DNA of 33,011 nucleotides, taken from an uncultured Saprospiraceae bacterium. GTDB lineage: Bacteria > Bacteroidota > Bacteroidia > Chitinophagales > Saprospiraceae. Below are positions 1-8,949 of the stretch, piece after piece. How positions within the stretch are numbered: the stretch's first letter is position 1; each line of letters starts with the position of its first letter. The notes beneath the pieces are model-generated. The model ran no database searches and had not been told where the DNA came from. It saw only the letters and a list, made by a program, of their open reading frames with translations. The stretch covers positions 1 to 33,011 of the forward strand of contig CALFWW010000050.1 of assembly GCA_937928575.1 (NCBI GenBank), written 5' to 3'. The position numbers and the translations under genes are program-made.

Positions 1-101
1 ATATCTTCGTTAGAAAGCCCTGTCTGCTTGGCGCAGTCAGGCAGGCTCGCCGTAACTAAGGCTATGTCTACGTTTTCTGCCTTGATCTCGAAAAATTTTC
101 C
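1..101. repeat. Interspersed ~100-bp repeat, left copy
   Basis: This stretch closely matches 32911-33011 in the same orientation, with the same order of conserved blocks: an ATCTTCGTT-like start, AAAGCCCTGTCTGCTTGGCGC, a CAGGCAGGCTCG block, a variable centre, then CGTTTT-GCCTTGA and an A/T-rich end. CCTGTCTG and CAGGCAGG can pair, with one G.U, into a short hairpin around CTTGGCGCAGT. The copy may extend beyond the window. No gene fits positions 1-173, and the remainder up to 173 shows nothing recognisable. The function is unknown. Confidence 0.8.
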
Positions 102-173
102 TTCCAAATATATCCGCACTTTTAGACTACAATTTGTATAACTAGGGGAATTATCGACACTGAATTAAAAGAA

Positions 174-702
174 TTATCGACTCTTCCGAATCGTCTGAAA
201 AGACTTCATCAATTCTTTTTCCATTTGCGCGATCTTCTGTTGATCCCCAGAATGTGTATAACAAAGCATCATCAACAAACCCGAAGGGGTATTGATCACC
301 GTATTAAATTCATGTGAAGTCGCATTGGGTAAAATTTGAACTTTGGAATAATTCAAATGATTTTCTCCAAAATTTGTGGTAAATGGAACGGATCGGACGA
401 CCCCTTCAGGAGCTTGTGTATTACTATTGTTATAAGACATCGCAATCTCTTTGGGTAATACTTTGGACATAATGGTGATCTGCGCATCAAAGGTTTTACT
501 CGTTATAAACGTAGTTGCGCTTTCAGCTGATTGTACGATCACCTCCGATGCATCAAAGCTTATTGGAGGAATAAACTCCAATGCGCCATTGCCGATCGCA
601 ACATATTTTGGACGGGAACGGCTATTGAATTTTGAGCAATTACGTCAATGCTAATCCCGAACGATATCAGGATCGAAAATAAAATGGGTACCAAGATTTC
701 AT
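174..702 (-). pseudogene. Frameshifted copy of the neighbouring secreted protein
   Basis: The open part (174-581) encodes a 135-residue protein clearly homologous to the product of 796-1320. Shared stretches include IGNG-LEF, SATTFI, DAQITIMS, APEGVV, SHEFNTVINTP and LCYTHSG. The open frame has no good start: it would have to begin at a TTG inside a region conserved in the paralogue. Upstream, an ATG at 700-702 is followed by a stop after eleven codons, while a signal-peptide-like sequence (VPILFSILISF, ending VIAQ) lies in a second frame and the mature part in a third. Two indels have therefore probably broken the N-terminus. Low-level expression from an internal start cannot be excluded. 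It is the last gene of the minus-strand block, next to a repeat. Confidence 0.75.
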
Positions 703-795
703 TTTAATAAATAATTTGGGGTTATTTAATAAATATAATAGGCAAGAAATGTCGCCTGTATAAAAACGAAAACAAATCTAATTTGTAAAAACCAA

Positions 796-1320
796 CTACC
801 GCACCACCCGCAAAGTCTTAAATGCATCAATCAACGACTTTTCTATTTTTTTAATCTTCTCTTCACTTCCAGAATGGGTATAACATAGCACCATCAATAA
901 TGCTTCCGGCGTATTGATCACGGTATTAAATTCATGAGAAGTCGCACCAGGTTTAAACTGTACTAATGAATAATGAAGCAGGCTTTTTCCAAACTTGGTA
1001 TTGTAAGGTACTGACTTCACCACTCCCTCAGGTGCTTGCGTAGCGCTATTGTTATAAGAGGTAGCAATTTCTTCAGGCAAAACTTCAGACATAATCGTAA
1101 TCTGAGCATCGTATCGCTCACTATTAATGAAAGTAGTGGCACTGGTTTCAGATTGAACTTTAATTTCTATGTCATCAAAATCAGATGGTGACTTAAATTC
1201 CAATTCCCCATTTCCGATCGTAATAAATTTATCAGCTACCTTTGTTGCTTGAGTAAAAGCTTGTGCGCTCAGATTGATTGAAAAAAAGTTTAAAACGATA
1301 ATAAGGTGTAAAATTTTCAT
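796..1320 (-). CDS. Small secreted protein, function unknown
   Basis: The protein has 174 residues with a clear signal peptide: MKIL, a hydrophobic core to about residue 17, and LSAQ near residue 20. The mature domain is about 150 residues. It has alternating beta-like segments (DAQITIMS, LLHYSLVQF) and ends in a basic amphipathic helix (KIKKIEKSLIDAFKTL). There is no lipobox and no T9SS domain, so it is probably periplasmic. The general look, a short secreted alpha/beta domain beginning GNGELEFKSPSDF, recalls PsbP/DcrB-like folds, but this is a guess from pattern only. It lies 54 bp downstream of the patatin-like gene and upstream of a broken copy of itself, so the family was duplicated locally and one copy decayed. 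I do not recognise its function. Confidence 0.75.
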   Translation of the reverse strand: MKILHLIIVLNFFSINLSAQAFTQATKVADKFITIGNGELEFKSPSDFDDIEIKVQSETSATTFINSERYDAQITIMSEVLPEEIATSYNNSATQAPEGVVKSVPYNTKFGKSLLHYSLVQFKPGATSHEFNTVINTPEALLMVLCYTHSGSEEKIKKIEKSLIDAFKTLRVVR

Positions 1321-1374
1321 TTCGTAATTTCATTTAATGAATCAAAATATTTGGGGTTATAGATTTATAAATTA

Positions 1375-3666
1375 TTATTTTCTTTCTCCTACCAATTTTA
1401 CTTTTGGTCGATGATTGTGATTTCTTCCTAGTACTTGCATGAGTCTTTTTAATTTATCTTGATTTTCTTCCAGATAAAATGAGTTGAGTATATCATCTTT
1501 TTCTCGTTGATTGAGATGGAAAGTCATAGAGGCTTTTTCATCTTCATCCGTCGGTCGATAGAAAAAACGGATGACCTCAAACATGTCTTTTCCGAGGATA
1601 TCATATATAAAACCGATATTGGTATCTTGTTCGAAATCTTGTAATTCCAATATTTGTCCGGCAATTCCTAATGGATTGAGCATGGTTTCAATCGCACCTT
1701 TTCTTCCATCCGGATCGAGGTCTTTTATCTTATCGATTCCACTGACTTGGACCAGCACTACCCCACTGGTATTTTCTTTAATCCACTCTTTAAAGACGTG
1801 AATAAATCGGGTAGCAGAAACAATTCCATAGTTGTCGCGGAATCCAGCATCCATGACTTCTAGCTCAGGTGTACTTGGTAAGTGGACATTTGGAAGTATA
1901 TAAGGATAGGTCGCGTTCATTCTCAATGCAGAGGTGAACAATAAATTCTCTGCCTTTTGTTTTCTGAAAAAATATCCAAAATCAACGGCATCAATTTCCA
2001 CTGCATTTCTATAATCCACACCAATCGGTGCAATGGTCATATACGAAACACCATGAGGAGAAATAATCATTCTGCGACCATCATTTACAATGGAAGGCGT
2101 GATGAACATCATGGGAATAATGGCATCTTCTTCTGGTTTTTTATAGTCCTTAATGTATTTCGGCCATATATTGTTGGTGTTTTCGTTGAATTGTTTCTCA
2201 AAAATATATCCTCTGTCTTTTTTGTATTTAAACCCATCCAATTCGAAATTGGTACGTGGCATAAAGAGGTCATTGGAAACGATGGTGAAGGTCAAAGAAT
2301 TCAACAAGTCTTTGGAGACGATGTCGATGTATTTTTTGTCATAAATATTGATGGGTTCACCCAACGCTTTTCTTCTACATAATTCTCTAAAGTAAGCTGC
2401 CCCCATGAGACCACCCGATGCTCCTGTAATCAATGCAGTATGCTCCATCAATCCTCCATTCATAATACTATCTGCTTGTTGCATGACTTGCATACTCCAA
2501 ACAGTTGCTTTCATCCCACCACCACTCACACAAAAGATGACCATTTTTGGTTTTTCAGAATTTCCTCCTGAAACTTGGTTACTCCAATTGTCGAGAATTT
2601 TCTCAGTCTGTTTTTTATCTTCATTTATATTCGTGGATTGACAAACTTTCTGCAATTCTTCATAATTGTAAACCGCAGGCGGAACGGTGTAATCCAATCC
2701 ATATCCACGATTTTTATGATTAAACATTTCATAACCAGTAATCCAATTTATTCCAAATAACAATGCTAATACAACTGGTATTCTCCATTTGGAAAACCAA
2801 TAAGTGATGGCACCAATTAAAGAAATGAAGACACTAAACAAAATAAACATACTGGCTGCAGCAGGAATCCTGAAATATGAAAAGTCTATCAAATATCCTA
2901 ATGCCACCAATGTTACCAATGCAAAAAGTTGAGCGATCAATGCATTCACATGATTTTGCTTGAAAACACTCATCAATATCGAAGTATCATAATGGGCGAC
3001 ACTACGGGTTAGTCTTGGTTTGAAAAATTCACTGATATAGGTATCCACTCTCCATTTGAATTCATTCATTTTGACTCTTTCTACATCCATTCCTCGTCGA
3101 CCTGGAGATATCGTCTTTATGGTGTTAGGTGGCCGTTTTCCTCTCAATTTCAAATACCCCATCACATCCTTATTCGTTAGCTGAAAATAAATACCCGTGA
3201 TAAAAATCATCAAACTCAATCCACCCAAGAAACCCATGATATTTTTAAATATTGTAATGGCGTTCCAATATTCATAGTACCATTGATAGTGAATAGAGTA
3301 TCCAATATAACAGCTAATAAAGATTAGCGGAATAACAGCGTTATTCAAACAAAATTTTGTAAATGGTCGACCAAGGGACGCCAGAAAGGGAAAATGATAG
3401 GCTTCTAGTAAGTATGTTGTTAAATTCCAGGTGATCATAAAACTACCAAACCCGAATCCTAAAAAGAAGAAACTCCAAAAATTGACTTGTCCTAAATATT
3501 CTGGAGCAAGGAAAAGAAATTTGATACCGAATAAAGCGCCAATTTTACCAGTCATCAAAAGTGCCAAAAATATCCAGGAAAAAATAAATACGAGGTTGTT
3601 CCGCGAATGCAGGATCACCAATTGAATAGGGAAAGAATAGAATATGTCATTAATCCATTTTTTCAT
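1375..3666 (-). CDS. Membrane-anchored patatin-like phospholipase
   Basis: The 763-residue protein has two parts. Residues 1-315 carry about seven or eight hydrophobic segments (roughly 22-40, 63-85, 108-125, 140-160, 240-260, 268-290, 296-310) with a soluble, positively charged stretch at 165-225. Residues 373-640 form a patatin-like hydrolase domain. It has the glycine-rich oxyanion motif SGGGMKA (381-387), the nucleophile motif GASGG with Ser417, and DAG at 606-608 supplying the catalytic Asp. Such enzymes use a Ser-Asp dyad to hydrolyse acyl esters of lipids. The membrane part suggests action on membrane phospholipids, with the active domain probably cytoplasmic (inferred). Its start overlaps the end of the CNNM-family gene by 17 bp, so the two are probably co-translated. 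The substrate is unknown. Confidence 0.85.
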   Translation of the reverse strand: MKKWINDIFYSFPIQLVILHSRNNLVFIFSWIFLALLMTGKIGALFGIKFLFLAPEYLGQVNFWSFFFLGFGFGSFMITWNLTTYLLEAYHFPFLASLGRPFTKFCLNNAVIPLIFISCYIGYSIHYQWYYEYWNAITIFKNIMGFLGGLSLMIFITGIYFQLTNKDVMGYLKLRGKRPPNTIKTISPGRRGMDVERVKMNEFKWRVDTYISEFFKPRLTRSVAHYDTSILMSVFKQNHVNALIAQLFALVTLVALGYLIDFSYFRIPAAASMFILFSVFISLIGAITYWFSKWRIPVVLALLFGINWITGYEMFNHKNRGYGLDYTVPPAVYNYEELQKVCQSTNINEDKKQTEKILDNWSNQVSGGNSEKPKMVIFCVSGGGMKATVWSMQVMQQADSIMNGGLMEHTALITGASGGLMGAAYFRELCRRKALGEPINIYDKKYIDIVSKDLLNSLTFTIVSNDLFMPRTNFELDGFKYKKDRGYIFEKQFNENTNNIWPKYIKDYKKPEEDAIIPMMFITPSIVNDGRRMIISPHGVSYMTIAPIGVDYRNAVEIDAVDFGYFFRKQKAENLLFTSALRMNATYPYILPNVHLPSTPELEVMDAGFRDNYGIVSATRFIHVFKEWIKENTSGVVLVQVSGIDKIKDLDPDGRKGAIETMLNPLGIAGQILELQDFEQDTNIGFIYDILGKDMFEVIRFFYRPTDEDEKASMTFHLNQREKDDILNSFYLEENQDKLKRLMQVLGRNHNHRPKVKLVGERK

Positions 3667-4909
3667 CTTTCTTTTCTAGCTTGATCACACGGACCGTTTC
3701 GATTTTTGTATCACTAACTAGTTCCAACATAAATTTGTATCCATCAATTTCCAACTCAGCACCTTTGCCGGGTATACTTTGTTCTTCATTGATGATATAA
3801 CCAGATAATGTTTCGTAATCTCCTGTCGGAAATTCTAGTTGCTCATATTTTTCATTTAAATAATCTATTTCCAGTCGACCTGAAAAAAGGAATTCGTTTT
3901 CATTGATTACGGTTTCAATGTGCTCTTCATAATCGTGTTCATCTTCTATCTCTCCAAATATTTCTTCCAGAATATCTTCCAATGTGATGATGCCAGCCGT
4001 ACCACCATATTCATCCACTACCAATCCGATATTGGTTCTTTCTTTAATGAATTTGTTCATCATGACTCTTGCCCTCATACTTTCTGGTACAAAAGGAATA
4101 TCCAACATGATGTTTTTGATCGACTTCGGATTTTTCAACATCTGCTGATGATGTACATACCCTACTACATTGTCGATATCATTGTCAATCACAATCAAAC
4201 GGGAATGATTCGATTCTTGAAAGATAGTAGAGAGATCTTCAATACTGTCGTTGATATCCACGCATGCAATTTCTGTACGTGGAATCATTGTTGTCCTCAG
4301 CTTACTATTTTTTAGTTGCAATGCTTTTTGAAACAATTCTTTATCAATCTCTTCATCTGCATCTTCTGATCTGGAACCTTCAATAAAATTTTGCAAATCC
4401 AATCTTGTAAAAGTTGGGTCAACCACTTCTGCAGTAGTTTTGAAAACATACTTCATCATCATCTCCGACATCTTAGTCATCGTCCAAGATGGAATGGCCA
4501 AAATGAATTTAAAAAACAATAATGGATAAGTCAGAAAGTACATTAAGTTATTGGCAAACAATCTAAATAATGTTTTCGGTAAAAATTCCCCAAAAATCAA
4601 AACCACAATTGTCACGATGATCGTGTTGACAAATAACAATAAGCCTCCATCAATAAATTGTGTCAGATATGGGTCGAGTAACTTCCCCATCAAAATCGTA
4701 AAAACGACCAATGCAATATTATTCCCAACCAACATAGTCGCTAAGAACTTGGCAGGATTTTCATAAAAATTGGCCATCGCTACTCCTCTTCTTCCGCCTT
4801 TTTTTCGCTTCAATTCAATATTCAATTTATTTGCAGAAATATAGGCGATTTCCGTTCCTGAGAACAAAGCAGATAGAATTAACGATAAAATGATAAAAGT
4901 GATTAACAT
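3650..4909 (-). CDS. CNNM/HlyC/CorC-family membrane protein with CBS pair
   Basis: The 419-residue protein has the standard order for the family. Residues 1-190 are a DUF21/CNNM membrane domain, with hydrophobic segments near 2-24, 58-80, 88-110 and 120-143 and the conserved FSGTEIAYIS and GEFLPKTLF motifs. Residues 200-325 are a CBS pair (MIPRTEI, RLIVIDND, VVDEYGGTAGIITLEDILEE). Residues 335-410 are the CorC_HlyC C-terminal domain. Relatives are linked to Mg2+/Co2+ transport, and the gliding protein GldE is also in this family; no gldD is beside it, so I do not assign gldE. In many Bacteroidota a 'hemolysin' gene of this type follows lptC. Here 308 bp of repeat-rich DNA separates the two. 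Confidence 0.88.
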   Translation of the reverse strand: MLITFIILSLILSALFSGTEIAYISANKLNIELKRKKGGRRGVAMANFYENPAKFLATMLVGNNIALVVFTILMGKLLDPYLTQFIDGGLLLFVNTIIVTIVVLIFGEFLPKTLFRLFANNLMYFLTYPLLFFKFILAIPSWTMTKMSEMMMKYVFKTTAEVVDPTFTRLDLQNFIEGSRSEDADEEIDKELFQKALQLKNSKLRTTMIPRTEIACVDINDSIEDLSTIFQESNHSRLIVIDNDIDNVVGYVHHQQMLKNPKSIKNIMLDIPFVPESMRARVMMNKFIKERTNIGLVVDEYGGTAGIITLEDILEEIFGEIEDEHDYEEHIETVINENEFLFSGRLEIDYLNEKYEQLEFPTGDYETLSGYIINEEQSIPGKGAELEIDGYKFMLELVSDTKIETVRVIKLEKKDEKMD

Positions 4910-5217
4910 TTATGCTGATATTGAGTTGGTAAAAATTGTCGTAACTAATTGATTGATAAGGATTAAAGGTTAAAATGATTGAATGAATATATTAACCTTA
5001 TACGTAATACAAAAAAGACTCCAAATACGTTGCTTTTCCGTTGTCCGTCGGTGAGCTTCGCCACCTTATCCGTTTTCCGTTGACGACCGACCGCAGGGAG
5101 TACGTACTGACGACGATCGGGCGTCAACGGACAACGGAAAGCCTGTCTGGCAGTTCGCCAGAACAGACAGGCATGCGAAGCAACGCGAGCGGAAAACGGA
5201 AAACGGAAAACGGAACC
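4910..5217. other. Repeat-rich intergenic region, no gene
   Basis: No coding sequence is supported in this 308-bp gap. The first ~120 bp (4910-5030) are ordinary AT-rich DNA. Positions 5031-5214 are visibly GC-richer and built of inverted and tandem repeats, annotated separately. Short open frames across the repeats have no family resemblance and overlap palindromes. Confidence 0.75.
5035..5214. repeat. GC-rich mosaic of inverted and tandem repeats
   Basis: Several elements are nested here. A 14-bp perfect inverted repeat links 5035-5048 with 5127-5140 (ACGGACAACGGAAA). A hairpin at 5141-5172 pairs GCCTGTCT with AGACAGGC around an inner GGC/GCC stem. A period-7 tandem repeat of GGAAAAC runs over 5191-5214, about 3.4 copies. 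The CCTGTCTG...CAG-CAGG hairpin word also occurs in the repeats at both window ends, so this is probably a member of the same family of dispersed elements. Base composition differs sharply from the adjacent genes. Confidence 0.75.
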
Positions 5218-5775
5218 TCATTCAAAATCCTTCGCCATATCCTTCATTTCAAATTGCGCATCAACTGATTTGATTTTCCAGTGTGTAAATTCTTCATTCG
5301 CTTCAAATCCAAATCCATTGATTACTTCGTCCCCTTTATAGATAGTAACGAAACGATTGGTATGTACGATCCGTTTTTTTTCATTCCAAATTAATTCTTC
5401 AGTCTCCAATCGCTCTCCTTGTTCACTCCACCAAACAACACTATCCCGTACTACGATTTCTCCCTTCTTTTCTCTTCTGATCGCAAATTTCGAAGTCAGA
5501 TGACTTTGTGCTTTATTCGATCTTTCTCCAAAGAAAACAACATCTATGCCTTCTGGAAATCGTTCATGTGGATCTTCTCTTGTCAAATATCGCTTCATGA
5601 GTGGTGACTCAATTTTCACCTTTATAAATGCAGAATCAGAATAAATGATTTCTACTTCGTTCGCAATTTCGATAGAGACATCATCTTTGTTGATGAATTT
5701 ATTGACCTCTTCCAAATCATTTTCACAAGAGAAAAAAAGAAGTGTGATACCCAATAATAAAATAAGGTCTCTCAT
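5218..5775 (-). CDS. lptC: LptC-type LPS export lipoprotein
   Basis: The 185-residue protein begins with a lipoprotein signal peptide (MRDLILLLGITLLFFSC, lipid-attachment Cys17), unlike the membrane-anchored E. coli LptC but usual in Bacteroidota. The rest is a beta-rich domain with the run of features of LptC/OstA-like proteins: EIIYSDSAFIKVKIESP near residue 45, FPEGIDVVFF near 73, then repeated strand pairs (SHLTSKFAI, IVVRDSVVWW, ETEELIWNEKKRIVHT, VINGFGFEA). LptC receives lipopolysaccharide from the LptBFG ABC transporter and passes it along the periplasmic bridge. Its ATG directly follows the TAA of the upstream gene (TAAATG), which indicates translational coupling. The name rests on domain pattern and neighbourhood. 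Confidence 0.8.
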   Translation of the reverse strand: MRDLILLLGITLLFFSCENDLEEVNKFINKDDVSIEIANEVEIIYSDSAFIKVKIESPLMKRYLTREDPHERFPEGIDVVFFGERSNKAQSHLTSKFAIRREKKGEIVVRDSVVWWSEQGERLETEELIWNEKKRIVHTNRFVTIYKGDEVINGFGFEANEEFTHWKIKSVDAQFEMKDMAKDFE

Positions 5776-8700
5776 TTATTTAACGATCGTTATAGAACCT
5801 TCATACAAAATAATTTCGCTATCGATGAATTCCACTTGTACATAAAAAGAATACACTTCTGGGTTGACAGGTTCTCCTTTAAAGGTGCCGTCCCAACCTG
5901 CGGATGGCATACTCAATGGGATATCGGAAGCACTAAAAACATGCTCTCCCCATCGACTAAATATATCCATCTTCACGATACGGGAAGCAGCAGGACCAGA
6001 AAAAATCGTCCAGAAATCATTGAAGCCATCTCCATTTGGTGAAAAGACGTTTGGGATATAAATCGGTCTTTCTTTATTGACAAATATGGTAATTTCATCT
6101 TCAGCCGTACACCCATCTTCATCCAATATCATTACCGTGTAAGTCGTGTTGTTAAATGGGATTGCAGTAGGATCTGGACACGAATCACAATCCAATGTCT
6201 CGGCAGGATCCCAGAAAAAATCTACTGGTCTAAAAGGTGGACTGGTAATCGTATTGATATCCGCTTCAAATCCAAGATCAACTGTCTGGTCAGGTCCTGC
6301 ATTGACAATCAATTCATCTGGTTGAGAAACCGTAACCAACAAAGTATCAAAACAACCTAAATCATCTTGCACTACAAAACTTAAATCTTCGGCTGGCAAA
6401 TTCACAAACATAGGATCATCCTGAAAGGTAATTCCATCCACACTATATTGATAATCTGGTGTTCCTCCATTTCCAGCAACAGTTACAACACCCGTTGAAT
6501 CTCCAAAACAAATTACATCTACAATATCTAACACTCCTAACCCGAGTTCTGGTGGCTGCGTAATAGTAAGACCTGAAGTTTCTGGACAACCATTCGCATC
6601 CGTGACGGTAACGAAGTAAGTTCCTATTGGTAATCCCATTGCGGTAGAATCAATTTGTCCATCACTCCATTCGTAAGTATATCCACCTACCCCTCCAGAA
6701 CCAATTGCAGTTGCCATCCCATCTGATAATCCGAAGCAACTTACATTCACGACATCCGCATCTACATCCACCGGTGCAGGAGGTATGACGAATACCGTTG
6801 TATCTCCAAGACATCCATCTGCATCTACGAATGTGATATCAAACATGGTCGTATTCAATCCGTCCATCAAATTATTATTGACAAATCCATTTCCATCATT
6901 CCAATCAACCATATAAGGACCGACCCCATTTTCGACAACGACTTCGACTTGTCCATCAAATGTATCATCACAAGAAGGTGGTGTAACTACTGGCATTCCA
7001 GCATCTAATTCTAGCACCAATTCATTGACTAAAACATCAACTGTGTAATCGCAATTATTGCCATCTAAAACACCAACCGTATAAGTTCCATTAGGTAATC
7101 CTGTCAATGTATTGTTGGAAGTAAACCCGGTTCCAAAATCATATTGGTAAGGGAAAGTTCCACCAGTCACAAACATGGTAATTCCTCCATCCATTCCACC
7201 ACCACAAGATGGCATTTGAACAATGGGTTCTATCGCAATCGGTGGAGGTGCATCTATTACAAAATCAAATACTTCTTCACAAGTTGCTTCATTGGTGATG
7301 GTCACTTCATAAGAACCACCCGCCAGATTACTCAAATCTTCTGTCGTTTGACCGCCATCCCAGTTGATAGTTTCAATTGATACATTGGAACTAATATTCA
7401 AATCAATCGAACCATTTAAGGATTCCGCACAAAGGACATCTGTGATTACAGCATTGGTGCCAATTTGGTTGTCGGTATCACAACAAGGATCCACGATAAT
7501 TTCTCCAACATCATACACTACACATCCCAAATCACTTTCTACTTGCAATACAATACCTTTGGTTCCTGGTGAAGACCATTGTACGGTATGTGGGCCTTGC
7601 CCTGAGGCAGTGGCTGGTGTTGCATCCGCTCCAAAATCCCATTCCCATCCAGTTAAATTACCGAGTGCGAAAATGGAAGCATCATTGAAAGTGACCATTT
7701 CGCCATAACAAATTTCATTGTCAGAAATACTGATATCAAACTCCGCAGTTGGTCCTAAAAAAGTACCCGTCCCACCCCACTCGATTTCGAATCCATTTCC
7801 AGTTCCTGTAAAATTATTGATGGCCAATGCATAAGCAGTCCCTGCTGTCATTTGAAGTGGTGCCAAAAAACTATTTTGACTTGGATCATCACAACTCGCG
7901 GGTTCACTAATATCCGTCTCTCCATCCGACAATCCAGTAGGCCCCATGCAAGGGCTTGGAAAAACGTTGGCACCTGAAGCCATACAACGCAACCAAATTT
8001 TACCTGCGCAACTATTAACTCCATTTGGTAATTCATAAACTACAAAATCCAAATCATCAGATGGATTGGTAGGTGATAAAGTAAATGTCAAAGTACCAGG
8101 ATCTTCGCAAATCCAACTAAACCAAGATGAATTAGATTCTGAATTCCCACCGAATCCTCCTAGACAAGTTCCTGTTAATTCATCCGGATCATTTCCAGCG
8201 CCTACAATTTGTTGTAAAACGAAAGGATCTTTATTACAAAGGACGGAGGAAGTCGGACAATCACTACCTGGATTTACGGGTGGAAAATAATTATTCAAAC
8301 ATAATTGAAATGTTCCTTCATTCCCATTGAAACCTTGAACTCTGATCAAGTAAGTTACGCCAACTTGCAAACCACCTTTATACAATTCTACAATATCATT
8401 GTTAGGAATATTATCAGATTCACACTCTAGTTCATTGATGACACCCCCACAATTATTACTATACAAAGCGACTTCTGGAATCAATAAAGTTCCACCACCA
8501 CCAGCACCTGATGCTCCATTGACAGTAATTGTTACATCTGTTGCAATTGCCGTAAATGTAAACCACACATCGTTGGCTGCGTTGCTCCAACAAGTTGCTG
8601 CCCCGTAGCCGGAAGGGGTCGCATCGTTGTTGTTGTACTCTCCGAAATCGGAACAGAAATTAGTGATGTCGACAATATTGATTGGATTTTCACACATATC

Positions 8701-8781
8701 ATTAGCAGGTTGTGCGATTAAGCTACCTGATAAACAAACAGATATGAAAATAAAAATGGTTTTTAGTATAGAATTCATCAT
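5776..8781 (-). CDS. Large secreted T9SS type B (gliding C-terminal domain) protein with SprB-like repeats
   Basis: This 1001-residue exported protein has a signal peptide at residues 1-23 (ending SLIAQ). Two beta-sandwich-like domains rich in paired cysteines follow at about 24-170 and 170-340. A PKD-like domain lies at about 345-430 (YGEMVTFNDAS, WEWDFGAD). At about 430-840 are several SprB-type repeats of the form 'C-G-SDG-A-GG-GGYTYEWSDG', each ending with T-TDANGC-like residues. Residues about 900-1001 form the gliding-motility-associated C-terminal domain, with FSPNGDGFNDFW, IFSRWGE and GWDGTFKG. That domain is a T9SS type B signal for export across the outer membrane and surface or extracellular placement. 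SprB-like proteins act in gliding or adhesion; this one is probably an adhesin-like surface protein. It is the first gene of the minus-strand block and is coupled to lptC. Confidence 0.88.
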   Translation of the reverse strand: MMNSILKTIFIFISVCLSGSLIAQPANDMCENPINIVDITNFCSDFGEYNNNDATPSGYGAATCWSNAANDVWFTFTAIATDVTITVNGASGAGGGGTLLIPEVALYSNNCGGVINELECESDNIPNNDIVELYKGGLQVGVTYLIRVQGFNGNEGTFQLCLNNYFPPVNPGSDCPTSSVLCNKDPFVLQQIVGAGNDPDELTGTCLGGFGGNSESNSSWFSWICEDPGTLTFTLSPTNPSDDLDFVVYELPNGVNSCAGKIWLRCMASGANVFPSPCMGPTGLSDGETDISEPASCDDPSQNSFLAPLQMTAGTAYALAINNFTGTGNGFEIEWGGTGTFLGPTAEFDISISDNEICYGEMVTFNDASIFALGNLTGWEWDFGADATPATASGQGPHTVQWSSPGTKGIVLQVESDLGCVVYDVGEIIVDPCCDTDNQIGTNAVITDVLCAESLNGSIDLNISSNVSIETINWDGGQTTEDLSNLAGGSYEVTITNEATCEEVFDFVIDAPPPIAIEPIVQMPSCGGGMDGGITMFVTGGTFPYQYDFGTGFTSNNTLTGLPNGTYTVGVLDGNNCDYTVDVLVNELVLELDAGMPVVTPPSCDDTFDGQVEVVVENGVGPYMVDWNDGNGFVNNNLMDGLNTTMFDITFVDADGCLGDTTVFVIPPAPVDVDADVVNVSCFGLSDGMATAIGSGGVGGYTYEWSDGQIDSTAMGLPIGTYFVTVTDANGCPETSGLTITQPPELGLGVLDIVDVICFGDSTGVVTVAGNGGTPDYQYSVDGITFQDDPMFVNLPAEDLSFVVQDDLGCFDTLLVTVSQPDELIVNAGPDQTVDLGFEADINTITSPPFRPVDFFWDPAETLDCDSCPDPTAIPFNNTTYTVMILDEDGCTAEDEITIFVNKERPIYIPNVFSPNGDGFNDFWTIFSGPAASRIVKMDIFSRWGEHVFSASDIPLSMPSAGWDGTFKGEPVNPEVYSFYVQVEFIDSEIILYEGSITIVK

Positions 8782-8949
8782 CCAACAAAGTATTAGTTGT
8801 ATCTATTTTAACGTTGTAAATTTACTATAAAGTACAGGTTTACGATAACAATCGCGACATTTTGAATGTTTCTTATGTTTTAAGAACTTCAATTGAAATG
8901 GTTTACTTGAAATAGTAGTACTTTTATATAGACTTCAATAAATATTTAG

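Noticed and set aside
3650-4909. Naming the CNNM-family protein GldE
   Set aside because: GldE shares this architecture, but gldD is not adjacent and the position after lptC matches the other 'hemolysin' branch, so only the family is given.
5041-5268. 75-residue plus-strand open frame over the repeat mosaic
   Set aside because: Most of it is inverted and tandem repeat and the rest is antisense to lptC.
8782-8949. Promoters in the divergent gap between the large surface-protein gene and pssA
   Set aside because: Several near matches (such as TACTTTTA and TAAATTTA) occur, but none has both a good -7 word and a TTG at about 20 bp.
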